Numbered from the stretch's first letter, positions 50,709 to 59,463 are shown. The stretch: 64,000 nt of DNA from Riemerella anatipestifer ATCC 11845 = DSM 15868 (GCF_000252855.1 NC_017045.1:1798001-1862000); one strand, 5' to 3'. Numbers and translations: made by a program. The notes: generated by a model not told the origin, from the letters alone.

Positions 50709-51989
50709 TTACAGCTCTACTTTGAATCTTTCAAATGCTGCTTTATCTAACATCTCTCTATCATCAGGGTGAGCAATTTCTATAAGCGCTTTAGCTCTTT
50801 CTCTAAGGCTCTTTCCGTAAAGGTACGCCGTACCATATTCTGTAATCACATAGTGGATATGCCCTCTTGTAGTTACCACACCAGCCCCTGGTTTTAGTAG
50901 AGGAACAATTCTAGGCACCCCTTTTTTAGTACGAGAAGAAATGGCGATGATAGGCTTACCACCTTCACTTAGAGCGGCTCCTCTCATAAAGTCCATCTGT
51001 CCACCAATACCACTGAATTGGTAAGTCCCAATAGAGTCGGCACAAACTTGCCCTGTTAAATCTACCTCTATGGCAGAGTTAATCGCCGTCATTTTTTGGT
51101 TCTTCATAATTTCGATAGGGTGGTTCACCTTTAATACATCTAGGAACGCAATAGACGGGTTGTCATTGATGAAGTCATACAATCTTTTAGTACCGAAGCA
51201 GAAACTTGTAATGGTGCGGTTCTCGTGAGCTCCTTTGTATTTGTTATTGATGACATCATTCTTAATTAAATCTATTACCCCATCACTCAACATTTCTGTG
51301 TGTATCCCTAAATCTTTATGGTTGGCAAGGCACTGTAATACCGCATCTGGTATAGTACCTATCCCCATTTGTAGGGTAGATCTGTCGTCTATAAGCTCGG
51401 CAACATTCTTTCCTATTTGGCGTTCTACATCGGTTACTTTAGAGCCATAGTCTATGGTTAAAAGCTCCTCTTCGTGCCAAATCATTTTGTCTATCCTTTG
51501 TACATGTATCATACCATCTCCGTGGGTTCTTGGCATTTTAGGGTTTACCACTGCAATAATGCTCTTGGCACTATCTATGGCACTTCTAGCCACATCTATA
51601 GAAGTCCCTAAAGTACAGTAGCCGTGCACATCAGGAGGTGATACCGTAACGATAGCCACATCTAGCGGAAGCACCTTATTTTTGAACAACAACGGAATTT
51701 CACTCAAGAACACAGGAACAAAATCTCCTCTCCCGCAGTTTACCGCTTCTCTTACTGGCGTAGATACGAATAAAGACTTAATGTAGAAGCTGTCTTTGTA
51801 CTGTGGCTTTGCAATCTCCATATTCCCTTGTTGGGTGATGGAAACCACCTCTACATTTCTAAGTCTATCGGCTTGTCTTGCCATTTCATCTATAAGAACA
51901 TTGGGGGTACAGGCACTACCGTGCAAAAATACACGGTCGCCACTTTTAACGATAGATATAGCCTCTTCGGCTGATACATAATGATGCAT
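50709..51989 (-). CDS. Acetyl-CoA hydrolase/transferase family protein
   Basis: A 426-aa family I CoA-transferase of the 4-hydroxybutyrate/acetate CoA-transferase group. VFLHGSACTP near the N-terminus, LQMGIGTIPDAVL in the middle, and SGIGGQMDFMRGA with the C-terminal TEYGTAYLYGKSLRERAKALIEIAHPD are family motifs. It moves CoA between acyl groups or hydrolyses acetyl-CoA. It follows hmgA by 26 nt, so a role in handling acetoacetate or acetate from tyrosine breakdown is plausible. Confidence 0.85.
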   Translation of the reverse strand: MHHYVSAEEAISIVKSGDRVFLHGSACTPNVLIDEMARQADRLRNVEVVSITQQGNMEIAKPQYKDSFYIKSLFVSTPVREAVNCGRGDFVPVFLSEIPLLFKNKVLPLDVAIVTVSPPDVHGYCTLGTSIDVARSAIDSAKSIIAVVNPKMPRTHGDGMIHVQRIDKMIWHEEELLTIDYGSKVTDVERQIGKNVAELIDDRSTLQMGIGTIPDAVLQCLANHKDLGIHTEMLSDGVIDLIKNDVINNKYKGAHENRTITSFCFGTKRLYDFINDNPSIAFLDVLKVNHPIEIMKNQKMTAINSAIEVDLTGQVCADSIGTYQFSGIGGQMDFMRGAALSEGGKPIIAISSRTKKGVPRIVPLLKPGAGVVTTRGHIHYVITEYGTAYLYGKSLRERAKALIEIAHPDDREMLDKAAFERFKVEL

Positions 51990-52015
51990 TGTATATTATA
52001 TTTTTAGTTTAAACT

Positions 52016-53179
52016 TTAGTTATTTTCATCTTCTAGCCAACTGGTTTTGTAGCTGGTGTCTTCTACTTTAATGGCTTCCTCTGTAATCTTAAGCGGACGG
52101 AATGGGTCCACCATTACAGCGTACTCTTCGGTGGATTTTTTACCTATGCTTCGCTCCATAGCTCCAGGGTGAGGCCCATGTACAATACCGCCTGGGTGTA
52201 GGGTGAAATCCATTAAATCAATATGGTTTCTACTCATAAAGTCGCCTTCGGTGTAGAAGAGTACCTCATCGCTATCGATGTTAGAGTGGTTGTAAGGAGC
52301 AGGTATGGCGTCTGGGTGGTAGTCGTAAAGCCTTGCCACAAAAGAGCAAACCACAAAGTTATGCCCTTCAAAGTTCTGATGTACTGGTGGCGGCTGGTGG
52401 ATACGCCCCGTGATAGGCTCAAAGTTTTTGATGTTGAACTTATACGGATAAAAATAGCCGTCCCAACCTACCACATCAAATGGGTGTGTGGCATAGATAA
52501 AATCGGTGATGTGATTTTCTTTCTTTACTTTAATAAGGAAATCTCCCTTTTCATCTATAGGTGGTACAAAAGTAGGGGCTATGATGTCTCTCTCGCAGAA
52601 CGGCGAATGCTCTAGCAACTGCCCAAACTCATTGCGGTAGCGTTTAGGCGTATAGATAGGGGAGTGGCTTTCTAAAAAGAAGAGTACCGTGTCTTCTGTT
52701 TCAAAAGAGATTTGGTAAATCGTCCCTCTAGGGATAATAAGATAGTCGCCTACGGAAAAATCTAAATTCCCTACAAAGGTTTTAAGAACCCCTTTACCTT
52801 GATGCACAAACAACAGCTCATCGCACTCTGCATTTTTGTAGAAATAGTCCATAGACTGTTGGGGCTTGGCAAGTCCCATTTTAAGGTCGTTATTAAGGAG
52901 TAATACCTTTCTACTGTCTAGGAAATCTTTTTCGGGAGTTACATTCATCCCCTTAAACATTCTAGGGGTAATGTTTTTCTCTACCGCTATTTTGGGCGAT
53001 ACATCTTTAGGAGCTCCTATAGATTTAATTTGAGTGGGTCTGTGGATATGGTATAATAAAGAAGCTATCCCATGAAACCCTTCTGTACCAAAAAGCTGTT
53101 CGTAATAGAACTGCCCTTCTTTAGATTTAAAAACGGTGTGTCTTTTTTGTGGAATGTCTCCTAGCTGGATGTATCTCAT
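52016..53179 (-). CDS. hmgA: Homogentisate 1,2-dioxygenase
   Basis: A 387-aa iron-dependent ring-cleavage enzyme of phenylalanine/tyrosine degradation. The double-cupin layout with the C-terminal conserved AIPAPYNHSNIDSDEVLFY and LHPGGIVHGPHPG (iron-ligand histidines) is visible. It produces maleylacetoacetate. No maleylacetoacetate isomerase or hydrolase gene is in the window. Confidence 0.9.
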   Translation of the reverse strand: MRYIQLGDIPQKRHTVFKSKEGQFYYEQLFGTEGFHGIASLLYHIHRPTQIKSIGAPKDVSPKIAVEKNITPRMFKGMNVTPEKDFLDSRKVLLLNNDLKMGLAKPQQSMDYFYKNAECDELLFVHQGKGVLKTFVGNLDFSVGDYLIIPRGTIYQISFETEDTVLFFLESHSPIYTPKRYRNEFGQLLEHSPFCERDIIAPTFVPPIDEKGDFLIKVKKENHITDFIYATHPFDVVGWDGYFYPYKFNIKNFEPITGRIHQPPPVHQNFEGHNFVVCSFVARLYDYHPDAIPAPYNHSNIDSDEVLFYTEGDFMSRNHIDLMDFTLHPGGIVHGPHPGAMERSIGKKSTEEYAVMVDPFRPLKITEEAIKVEDTSYKTSWLEDENN

Positions 53180-53203
53180 TGCTACTGTTTTCAGAATTTA
53201 CTC

Positions 53204-53211
53204 CAAAAATA
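53204..53211 (-). promoter_or_regulatory. -7 element of hmgA
   Basis: TATTTTTG on the minus strand, 24 nt before the hmgA start; no clear -33. Confidence 0.4.
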
Positions 53212-53283
53212 CGCAAAAATACCGAAACCTAGTGGGTTTTTAAGTGGCAAAATAAGGGAAGAGGTTTAGGCTAAGACCAAAAA

Positions 53284-53327
53284 CTTTTGCAAAAACTTGC
53301 ACACTTCTGCAAAAGGTTATAAGTTTG
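53284..53327 (+). promoter_or_regulatory. Promoter with overlapping inverted repeat
   Basis: TTG at 53297-53299 and TAAGTTTG at 53320-53327 are 20 nt apart. The arms CTTTTGCA (53284-53291) and TGCAAAAG (53308-53315) straddle the -33 element, a likely operator. It would transcribe the long leader before the 53856 gene. Confidence 0.45.
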
Positions 53328-53416
53328 CCCTAGTTTTATGACACGCAATATCAGTAACATACAAACAAGTGTAAAAAAGTGCCCCAATTATTTGGTAGTT
53401 CCAAATAATTGTGTAA

Positions 53417-53438
53417 ACACACACACACACACACACAC
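53417..53438. repeat. (AC)11 dinucleotide tract
   Basis: Eleven uninterrupted AC units in the putative leader between hmgA and the secreted-protein cluster. Such tracts slip during replication. The rest of 53440-53855 holds a weak stem-loop near 53513-53539 followed by T residues, and AT-rich filler; a 76-codon frame at 53576 is not convincing. Confidence 0.9.
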
Positions 53439-53855
53439 AGATAGTTTCGTGGGTATGCGTCCGACTATTTAGAAAATTCTTTAGACTTTTACCGTTAAAC
53501 CAAAATACCGTTCCGCCAACTTTTGTTGGGGGCTTTTTTCGTTTACACCATTCTAATTTTAGCTTTCATACATACTTGCTAAAAGCACCATTGTTTTGTC
53601 TCATAACATGGTCGTTCTTGTTGGGTGCTTTTAGTGTTCAGGGGGAGCGTTACGCTCTTTCTGTTTTAGCCTTCCTCCTCGTTTTGTGTGTGTTGAGAGG
53701 GGGGAGGCGTTTTTTTAGGTTAGAGGTGAGATATGAGAGTTTAGAACTTAGTACAGCCTCATCAACCTTTAAACCGAACCTCCAACCTCTAAAATCCAAT
53801 CTCTAACCTCTATAATCTTAAACAATTAAATATCAACAATTTTAAATTAAATATT

Positions 53856-54542
53856 ATGAAAACAAAGACTACAAAATTAAGTGTATGTGCCTTTTTAGGT
53901 TTAGGTTTAATGGCTTATGGTCAGTATGACGGTAAAGTAGGCATCAATGAATCTCAGCCCAAAGCCACTTTGGAAATAAAACCGAATACGGCTAACAGTC
54001 TAAGCACAGCTTCTACTGTAGAAGGGGTGCTAATTCCTAGGGTCAGCCGTTTGAGGGCTGCCAACATGGGGACTGGTGTAGCAGAATCTACTTTGCTTTA
54101 CATTAGCTCTGTGGCAGATGGTACTGCTTCGGGCACCACGGCTAATGTAGATGCTACGGGCTTTTACTTCTTTAAAGGAGGGGTTTGGGTAAAGTTGGGA
54201 GCAGAAGCTACTAGTAGCACAGGAGGAGCTACGCTACAATCTATTACTGGTAATATTAGAGAAGTAGCACATGCTAATATTGCAGAATGGAGCGTGCCTA
54301 ATACTTTTGCTTTAGCACAAACTGGAGACCAGCAAATAGCCCTTCCAGACCCTAAAAAATATATAGGTAAAATAATTTCTGTAAACAATCAGCACAATAC
54401 TGCATTAGCTTACTCTGGAACCAATCAGCCTAAGAATGTTAACGCTTTGGCTTCTGGCAAAGCCCATATCCTCATGGCAGGATTACAAGATCCAAACGAT
54501 GAAAATAGTGCTATTTGGTACCTTATCGGCGGTAGCTACTAG
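53856..54542 (+). CDS. Secreted protein of unknown function
   Basis: A 228-aa exported protein with a signal peptide to about residue 22 (LGLMAYGQ). The section KVGINESQPKATLEIK and EGVLIPRVSR, then FYFFKGGVWVKLG, follows the same plan as the short secreted proteins at 9244 and 12710 and is typical of flavobacterial surface proteins. The C-terminal half differs. It starts a three-gene unit with the lectin-like and HU-like genes. Confidence 0.65.
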   Translation: MKTKTTKLSVCAFLGLGLMAYGQYDGKVGINESQPKATLEIKPNTANSLSTASTVEGVLIPRVSRLRAANMGTGVAESTLLYISSVADGTASGTTANVDATGFYFFKGGVWVKLGAEATSSTGGATLQSITGNIREVAHANIAEWSVPNTFALAQTGDQQIALPDPKKYIGKIISVNNQHNTALAYSGTNQPKNVNALASGKAHILMAGLQDPNDENSAIWYLIGGSY

Positions 54543-54569
54543 CCTAAAATTATCTTAAACTATATCGTT

Positions 54570-55898
54570 ATGAACAAAATCATTTTACTAGGGCTATTAG
54601 CTTTTTTTACAGCTAATGCCCAAATTCAAGTTCAAAATCAATCTGCTAATACTATAGGAGGAGAAAATCCCTTTATGGACGCTTCCTACTTTAACCAATT
54701 TTCTAATACTCTAGGAAAGGGGTTGTATTTTCCTACTACCAATCTAACCACTTGGGAATTTAAACTCTCCTCAATTGACCCAGGTAAGTTTTCTAACTAC
54801 TTTGATGGTATGGTGGTGTATAACTCGGGAACAGGGCTTACGGTATCTAATACCGGTAAAGGTGGCAAACAAGTGAGTGTAAGCCCAGGGTTCTACTATT
54901 TTAAAAACCCTAACCAAACTTTTCCTACAGGCAGTGTTGCTAATGGGGAATGGGTAAGATTGAGTAGTGACGGAGGGGTATCTACTAATCTCTACACCGC
55001 AGATGGCACTCTAGCAGGTAACAGAACGGTAACTCTAGAGGCTAATAATCTAGTATTTAAGGGAGCAGGGAATATAGGGATTGGTACTGATGCCCCAACT
55101 ACTAAGCTAGATGTGGCTGGAGGGGTAAGAATAGCAGACGGTACCCAAGGTGAGAATAAAGTTTTGGTGTCAGATGCAACTGGAAAAGCCAGTTGGAAAA
55201 TAATAAACCAAGTACAGAATATTAGTGTAACTTCTACAATTGACCCTAATGTACTAGGATATTTTCCTGACCCTACTAAAACAGTATATACAGCGGCAAG
55301 TAGTGTGACTTATAACGGTAAGACTGCTACAAAAGGTCCCCATTTATTAAATTATATAGATCCGTATGGTAACTATCACTCCTACACTACTTATATATCG
55401 CCTAATAATATCACATGGTATGAGGCTTATAATATGGCTAAAAACTTAGGAGGGTATTTAGCAACGTTTACAAGTGATGAAGAATGGAAAATTGTTGAAA
55501 TGGGACTTTTAAATAATAATACCACATTCAATACAGTAGGGGCTTGGATAGGTATGGTAAAATACAGCTGGTATGCCGGTTCGGCATTACAACCCAATCC
55601 GGAAATGAAATGGATTACGGGAGAGCAACCTTTTCATGACTATGCTTCGGGTGGTACTTCTGCTGTAAGAAAATCGAATTGGTTTAATACTGGAGAAGTA
55701 GGAGGTGGTGTGGAACCAAATAATGATGCCGGTAATGAAGGTTTTGTCCATACATGGCCTAAAGATATAGGGTTCACCAAAACCTATAATGGCTATACTT
55801 CTTTACATCCATGGAATGATATTCCTGCAAATCCAGATAATGTAATTGACAGAGCCAATGTAAAAGCCTTTATTATAGAATTTATAGGCCGTCCCTAA
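54570..55898 (+). CDS. Secreted protein with a C-type-lectin-like domain
   Basis: A 442-aa exported protein with a signal peptide to about residue 17 (FTANAQ). The N-terminal half has IGIGTDAPTTKLDVAGGVRIADGTQ, a repeat-type segment found in trimeric or tail-like surface proteins. The C-terminal ~160 residues fit a C-type-lectin-like domain: ITWYEAYNMAKNLGGYLATFTSDEEW, AWIGM, WITGEQPF, EPNNDAGNEGFVHTW and HPWNDIP. EPNN resembles the EPN sugar/calcium motif. Probably binds a glycan or host ligand. Confidence 0.7.
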   Translation: MNKIILLGLLAFFTANAQIQVQNQSANTIGGENPFMDASYFNQFSNTLGKGLYFPTTNLTTWEFKLSSIDPGKFSNYFDGMVVYNSGTGLTVSNTGKGGKQVSVSPGFYYFKNPNQTFPTGSVANGEWVRLSSDGGVSTNLYTADGTLAGNRTVTLEANNLVFKGAGNIGIGTDAPTTKLDVAGGVRIADGTQGENKVLVSDATGKASWKIINQVQNISVTSTIDPNVLGYFPDPTKTVYTAASSVTYNGKTATKGPHLLNYIDPYGNYHSYTTYISPNNITWYEAYNMAKNLGGYLATFTSDEEWKIVEMGLLNNNTTFNTVGAWIGMVKYSWYAGSALQPNPEMKWITGEQPFHDYASGGTSAVRKSNWFNTGEVGGGVEPNNDAGNEGFVHTWPKDIGFTKTYNGYTSLHPWNDIPANPDNVIDRANVKAFIIEFIGRP

Positions 55899-55919
55899 AA
55901 ATTTCAAAACTTATATATT

Positions 55920-56639
55920 ATGAACACTTTAAAAGCATGGTTGCGTCCCAACCTACTCACCAAAGACGACCCTAACGATTTTGTAGCCGTGCCACTTCTA
56001 GGTGGTAGCCTCGGCATCACAGAAATCATAGATGCCCTCAAAAAAGAGGGTATGGAGATACAAACCGAAACGGCGGTAGATATTATCACTCGCTTTAACC
56101 GCAAAGCCTCAGAGTTGGTACTCAACGGCTATAGTGTAAATACAGGGCTGGTGTATATGCGTCCTGCCATTAAGGGCGTATTTTACGACAAGACTTGGGA
56201 TAAGGAGAAGCACTCCGTATATGTCAATGTCAATCAAGGCACCGACCTAAGAAAAGCTGCCAACGATACCAAGGTAGAAATCCTAGGCGAGCAGTCCAGC
56301 CCAATGAGTGTGTTCAGCATTACCGACAAAGCCACAGGCAAAGCAGATGGTACACTCACCAAAGGCAAGAATGCCGAAATCAAAGGTACTTACATTAAAA
56401 TAGATGGGGACAACCCTAAAAACGGTATTGTCTTTAAAAACTTAGACACTCAGCAAGAAGTGAAACTCTCAGCAGAGCATATTGTCCTTAATGAGCCGTC
56501 AAGGTTACTCATTCTCGTTCCTACAGATTTAGAAGCGGGTAACTATGAACTCAGCATCACCACGCAAAGCAGTAAAGGCACTACCTTACTGAAAGAACCC
56601 CGAACCGAAACACTAAGCACGCCTATTACTATTGTGTAG
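55920..56639 (+). CDS. HU-like DNA-binding/DUF4469 family protein
   Basis: A 239-aa protein without signal peptide. Residues 1-130 resemble the HU/IHF-like domain found in Bacteroidetes (start LKAWLRPNLLTKDDPNDFVA, then NTGLVYMRPAIKGVF and VYVNVNQGTDLRKA). Residues ~140-239 form an Ig-like DUF4469 domain (KGTYIKIDGDNPKNGIVF...AGNYELSITTQ). Function unknown. It follows the lectin-like gene by 21 nt. Confidence 0.7.
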   Translation: MNTLKAWLRPNLLTKDDPNDFVAVPLLGGSLGITEIIDALKKEGMEIQTETAVDIITRFNRKASELVLNGYSVNTGLVYMRPAIKGVFYDKTWDKEKHSVYVNVNQGTDLRKAANDTKVEILGEQSSPMSVFSITDKATGKADGTLTKGKNAEIKGTYIKIDGDNPKNGIVFKNLDTQQEVKLSAEHIVLNEPSRLLILVPTDLEAGNYELSITTQSSKGTTLLKEPRTETLSTPITIV

Positions 56640-56664
56640 TGTGTTTTTGGCACTTCTAAATAAA

Positions 56665-56698
56665 GACCGCCCTTCCTTAATGCTAAGGAAGGGCGGTC
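56665..56698. terminator. Terminator after the DUF4469 gene
   Basis: A perfect hairpin with 15-bp arms from GACCGCCCTTCCTTA and its complement. Confidence 0.7.
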
Positions 56699-56715
56699 GC
56701 TTTATAAGAGGAAGA

Positions 56716-56808
56716 CACTTCACTGCCTAAGGCGAAGGCTCTTCTCTCGGTAAGGAGAAGAGCCTTCCCTCGTACGAGGGAACCGACTTCGCCTGTACTA
56801 AGGAAGTG
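56716..56808. repeat. Three-way-junction palindromic element
   Basis: Outer arms CACTTC...GGCGAAG (56716-56737) pair with CTTCGCC...GAAGTG (56787-56808). They enclose two hairpins: GGCTCTTCTC/GAGAAGAGCC (56737-56764) and the perfect palindrome TTCCCTCGTACGAGGGAA (56765-56782). It looks like a REP-type or structured-RNA element; no gene overlaps it. Confidence 0.5.
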
Positions 56809-56840
56809 AGGTATTTTCTGTAATAGAATAAATAGGAAGC

Positions 56841-56880
56841 AAAATCCCTGCTCTGTACCGTACAGAGCAGGGATTTTTTT
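56841..56880. terminator. Terminator at the distal end of the CRISPR array
   Basis: Near-perfect arms AAAATCCCTGCTCTGTA and its complement around CCG, with T residues on both strands. It could end the array transcript, which runs on the minus strand and passes the last repeat at 56893. Confidence 0.7.
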
Positions 56881-56892
56881 ATGCCCTTAGGT

Positions 56893-58851
56893 GTTGTGAA
56901 TACCCTTCAGAATGATGGCAGTCCCAACACTAGTAAAATAATAACGATATGAGAAATTGTTGTGAATACCCTTCAAATGCTTATGCATTCACAAACTCCG
57001 CTGAAAATATAACGAAGCGTGAGCTAAAATGAGAGCAGTCCCAACACAACAGCAATGCAAGAAAGTATAGGAAATGTTGTGAGTACCCTTCAAATGTTAC
57101 GCATTCACGAACTCCGCTGAAACAACAACAAAGTCGTGAGTAAAATGAGAGCAGTCCCAACTTCGAGGGCGATTAGCTGGACTTAATCGGCGTTGTGAAT
57201 ACCCTTCAAATGCTTAAGTATTCACGAACTCCGCTGAAAATATAACGAAGCTGTGAGTAAAATGAGAGTAGTCCCAACAGACCTAGCAGATGACGGTAAA
57301 CTAAACGGGTTGTGAGTACCCTTCAAATGTTACGCATTCACGAACTCCGCTGAAAACTTACAACAAAGCTGTGAGCTAAACTGAGAGCAGTCCCAACTTT
57401 CTGTGTTTTGTGCTGTAGCCTTAATATGTTGTTAATACCCTTCAAATGCTACGCATTCACGAACTCCGCTGAAACAACAACAAAGCTTGTGAGCTAAACT
57501 GAGAGCAGTCCCAACACTCACAACAACTTAAAATACCAAAATAAAGTTGTGAATACCCTTCAAATGTTATGCATTCACGAACTCTGCTGAAAACGACAAC
57601 AAAGTTGTGAGCTAAACTGAGAGCAGTCCCAACAATCAGACTTAGCAGATACTCGTGAAAAAAGTTGTGAGTACCCTTCAAATGTTACGCATTCACGAAC
57701 TCCGCTGAAAATACAACGAAGCTGTGAGCTAAAATGAGAGCAGTCCCAACTTGGACGAATAATACGCCATTGTTTAACTCGTTGTGAATACCCTTCAAAT
57801 GCTATGCATTCACGAACTCCGCTGAAACTACAACAAAGCTGTGAGCTAAAATGAGAGCAGTCCCAACGGAAGGTAGAATTGAATGTTTTCATGATCTGTT
57901 GTGAATACCCTTCAAAGTGAGAGCAGTCCCAACATAGCAGTAGAACCATCAAACGCTGTGGCTGTTGTGAATACCCTTCAAAGTGAGAGCAGTCCCAACC
58001 GGCAACAAAAGAAGGAGAAGAACAAAGCAGTTGTGAATACCCTTCAAAGTGAGAGCAGTCCCAACAGCAACATATACGAAAATCCAGAAATCTTAGTTGT
58101 GAATACCCTTCAAAGTGAGAGCAGTCCCAACTGTGCTTCCTACAACGAGTAGCGTTCCTTTGTTGTGAATACCCTTCAAAGTGAGAGCAGTCCCAACTTA
58201 ACTAAGTTACCTAGAAGTATAAATGAAGTTGTGAATACCCTTCAAAATGAGAGCAGTCCCAACTCTGCATCTACGAAGGTGATGAGGAAAAGGGTTGTGA
58301 ATACCCTTCAAAATGAGAGCAGTCCCAACCAATAGGACCTATTATATTTACAACAACAGGTTGTGAATACCCTTCAAAATGAGAGCAGTCCCAACATTTT
58401 GAAAATATAGAGGCGATAAGCCTTTGTTGTGAATACCCTTCAAAATGAGAGCAGTCCCAACTAAGAACTTTGTAGATGAAAGTGGTAATCTGTTGTGAAT
58501 ACCCTTCAAACTGAGAGCAGTCCCAACATTCTAAAAGGTACAGAGAATGAAGCTAAAGTTGTGAATACCCTTCAAACTGAGAGCAATCCCAACTCAACCA
58601 ATTTAATCTGCAACTCTGAAATGGTTGTGAATACCCTTCAAACTGAGAGCAGTCCCAACTGATAGGAATATTTCTTATTCTATTTTTTAGTTGTGAATAC
58701 CCTTCAAAATGAGAGCAGTCCCAACTCACAAACGGAAAAATATGTTTATTCCGTTGGTTGTGAATACCCTTCAAAATGAGAGCAGTCCCAACTTAGGAGC
58801 AAATAAGCTGTATTTATTGGTGTTGTGAATACCCTTCAAATGCTGTGCATT
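56893..58851 (-). CRISPR. Type VI-B CRISPR array with short and long repeats
   Basis: It contains 23 spacers, nearly all exactly 30 nt (one 31, one 29). Read on the plus strand, 14 repeats of 36 nt begin GTTGTGAATACCCTTCAAA and end GAGAGCAGTCCCAAC (57898-58792). Eight long repeats of 86-89 nt (56959-57867) have the same two ends with ~51 nt inserted. The distal end has a degenerate 36-nt copy (56893-56928); the cas-proximal end has a truncated copy (58822-58851). In the Cas13b system the crRNA is spacer followed by repeat, which fits transcription on the minus strand, downstream of csx28. 58852-58920 is the presumed leader. Confidence 0.97.
56959..57867 (-). repeat. Block of eight long CRISPR repeats
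   Basis: Long repeats start at 56959, 57076, 57192, 57309, 57428, 57546, 57664 and 57781. Within each, the repeat start TTGTGAAT is partly complementary to ATTCAC(A/G)A inside the insert, so an alternative hairpin to that of the 36-nt repeat is possible. Inserts vary slightly in length and sequence. Confidence 0.9.
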
Positions 58852-58920
58852 ATTGTTATGATAGGGTATTGTCTTTTTTGGGTGCTTGTTTTATCTCGAT
58901 GTTTCAAAGAACGCTTTTCT

Positions 58921-59457
58921 TTACAACGCTTTTAAATCGCGTTGTTCTATTTTTAGGCATTGCCTAATGCTTTGGCTCAACTTATGATGCAGCACCTTCA
59001 TTCTGGTAGCCGCCTCTTCGTTTTTTAGTCGGAACTCCGCCTCGGTGCTGTTTTGCTCTGCAAGTAGGAGCTTATGAACGATACTACGGTACTCAAAAAA
59101 CTTTTTGGTGACTTCCTCAGATAAGAAGAGCCCACAGCCCTCCCCATAAAATAGTTCTGGGAGCTCCCTTAGAAAGGCTTGGGCATTGGCTCGGTTAATA
59201 TAATGAATTTTATCCTTTTGCCCTTTGGGAACTTCCCATTTTAAGAGGTTTTTGGGGTTGTCTTGGTCGGTCATATACGCCAGCAGACGGTACATCTGCT
59301 TATGGGCATGGAGTATATCCTCGTACTTTTGGCGTTCAATGTTGCCCTTAAGCTCTTGCCTAATCTTACGGGACAACACAATGGTAGATACAATGGCAGA
59401 CACAATGACGGCAATGGTAGGAGTTACTATTTTTAAAACTTCTAATATCCAATACAT
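58921..59457 (-). CDS. csx28: Csx28, membrane-anchored accessory protein of type VI-B2
   Basis: A 178-aa protein, the family length. One N-terminal transmembrane segment (about residues 8-29) is followed by a helical cytoplasmic domain. A HEPN-type RxxxxH motif is present as R152-H157 (RMKVLH). Csx28 enhances Cas13b-mediated interference and has been reported to form a membrane pore; HEPN RNase activity is not established. It starts 6 nt after the cas13b stop and ends about 70 nt before the array. Confidence 0.88.
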   Translation of the reverse strand: MYWILEVLKIVTPTIAVIVSAIVSTIVLSRKIRQELKGNIERQKYEDILHAHKQMYRLLAYMTDQDNPKNLLKWEVPKGQKDKIHYINRANAQAFLRELPELFYGEGCGLFLSEEVTKKFFEYRSIVHKLLLAEQNSTEAEFRLKNEEAATRMKVLHHKLSQSIRQCLKIEQRDLKAL

Positions 59458-59463
59458 ACTATT

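Noticed and set aside
53576-53806. 76-codon frame before the secreted-protein operon
   Set aside because: TTG start, no recognisable domain, and its end falls in repetitive filler sequence seen in other intergenic parts of the window.
57457-58774. Frames within the CRISPR region on both strands
   Set aside because: They are translations of the repeats; the same peptide recurs with each repeat unit.
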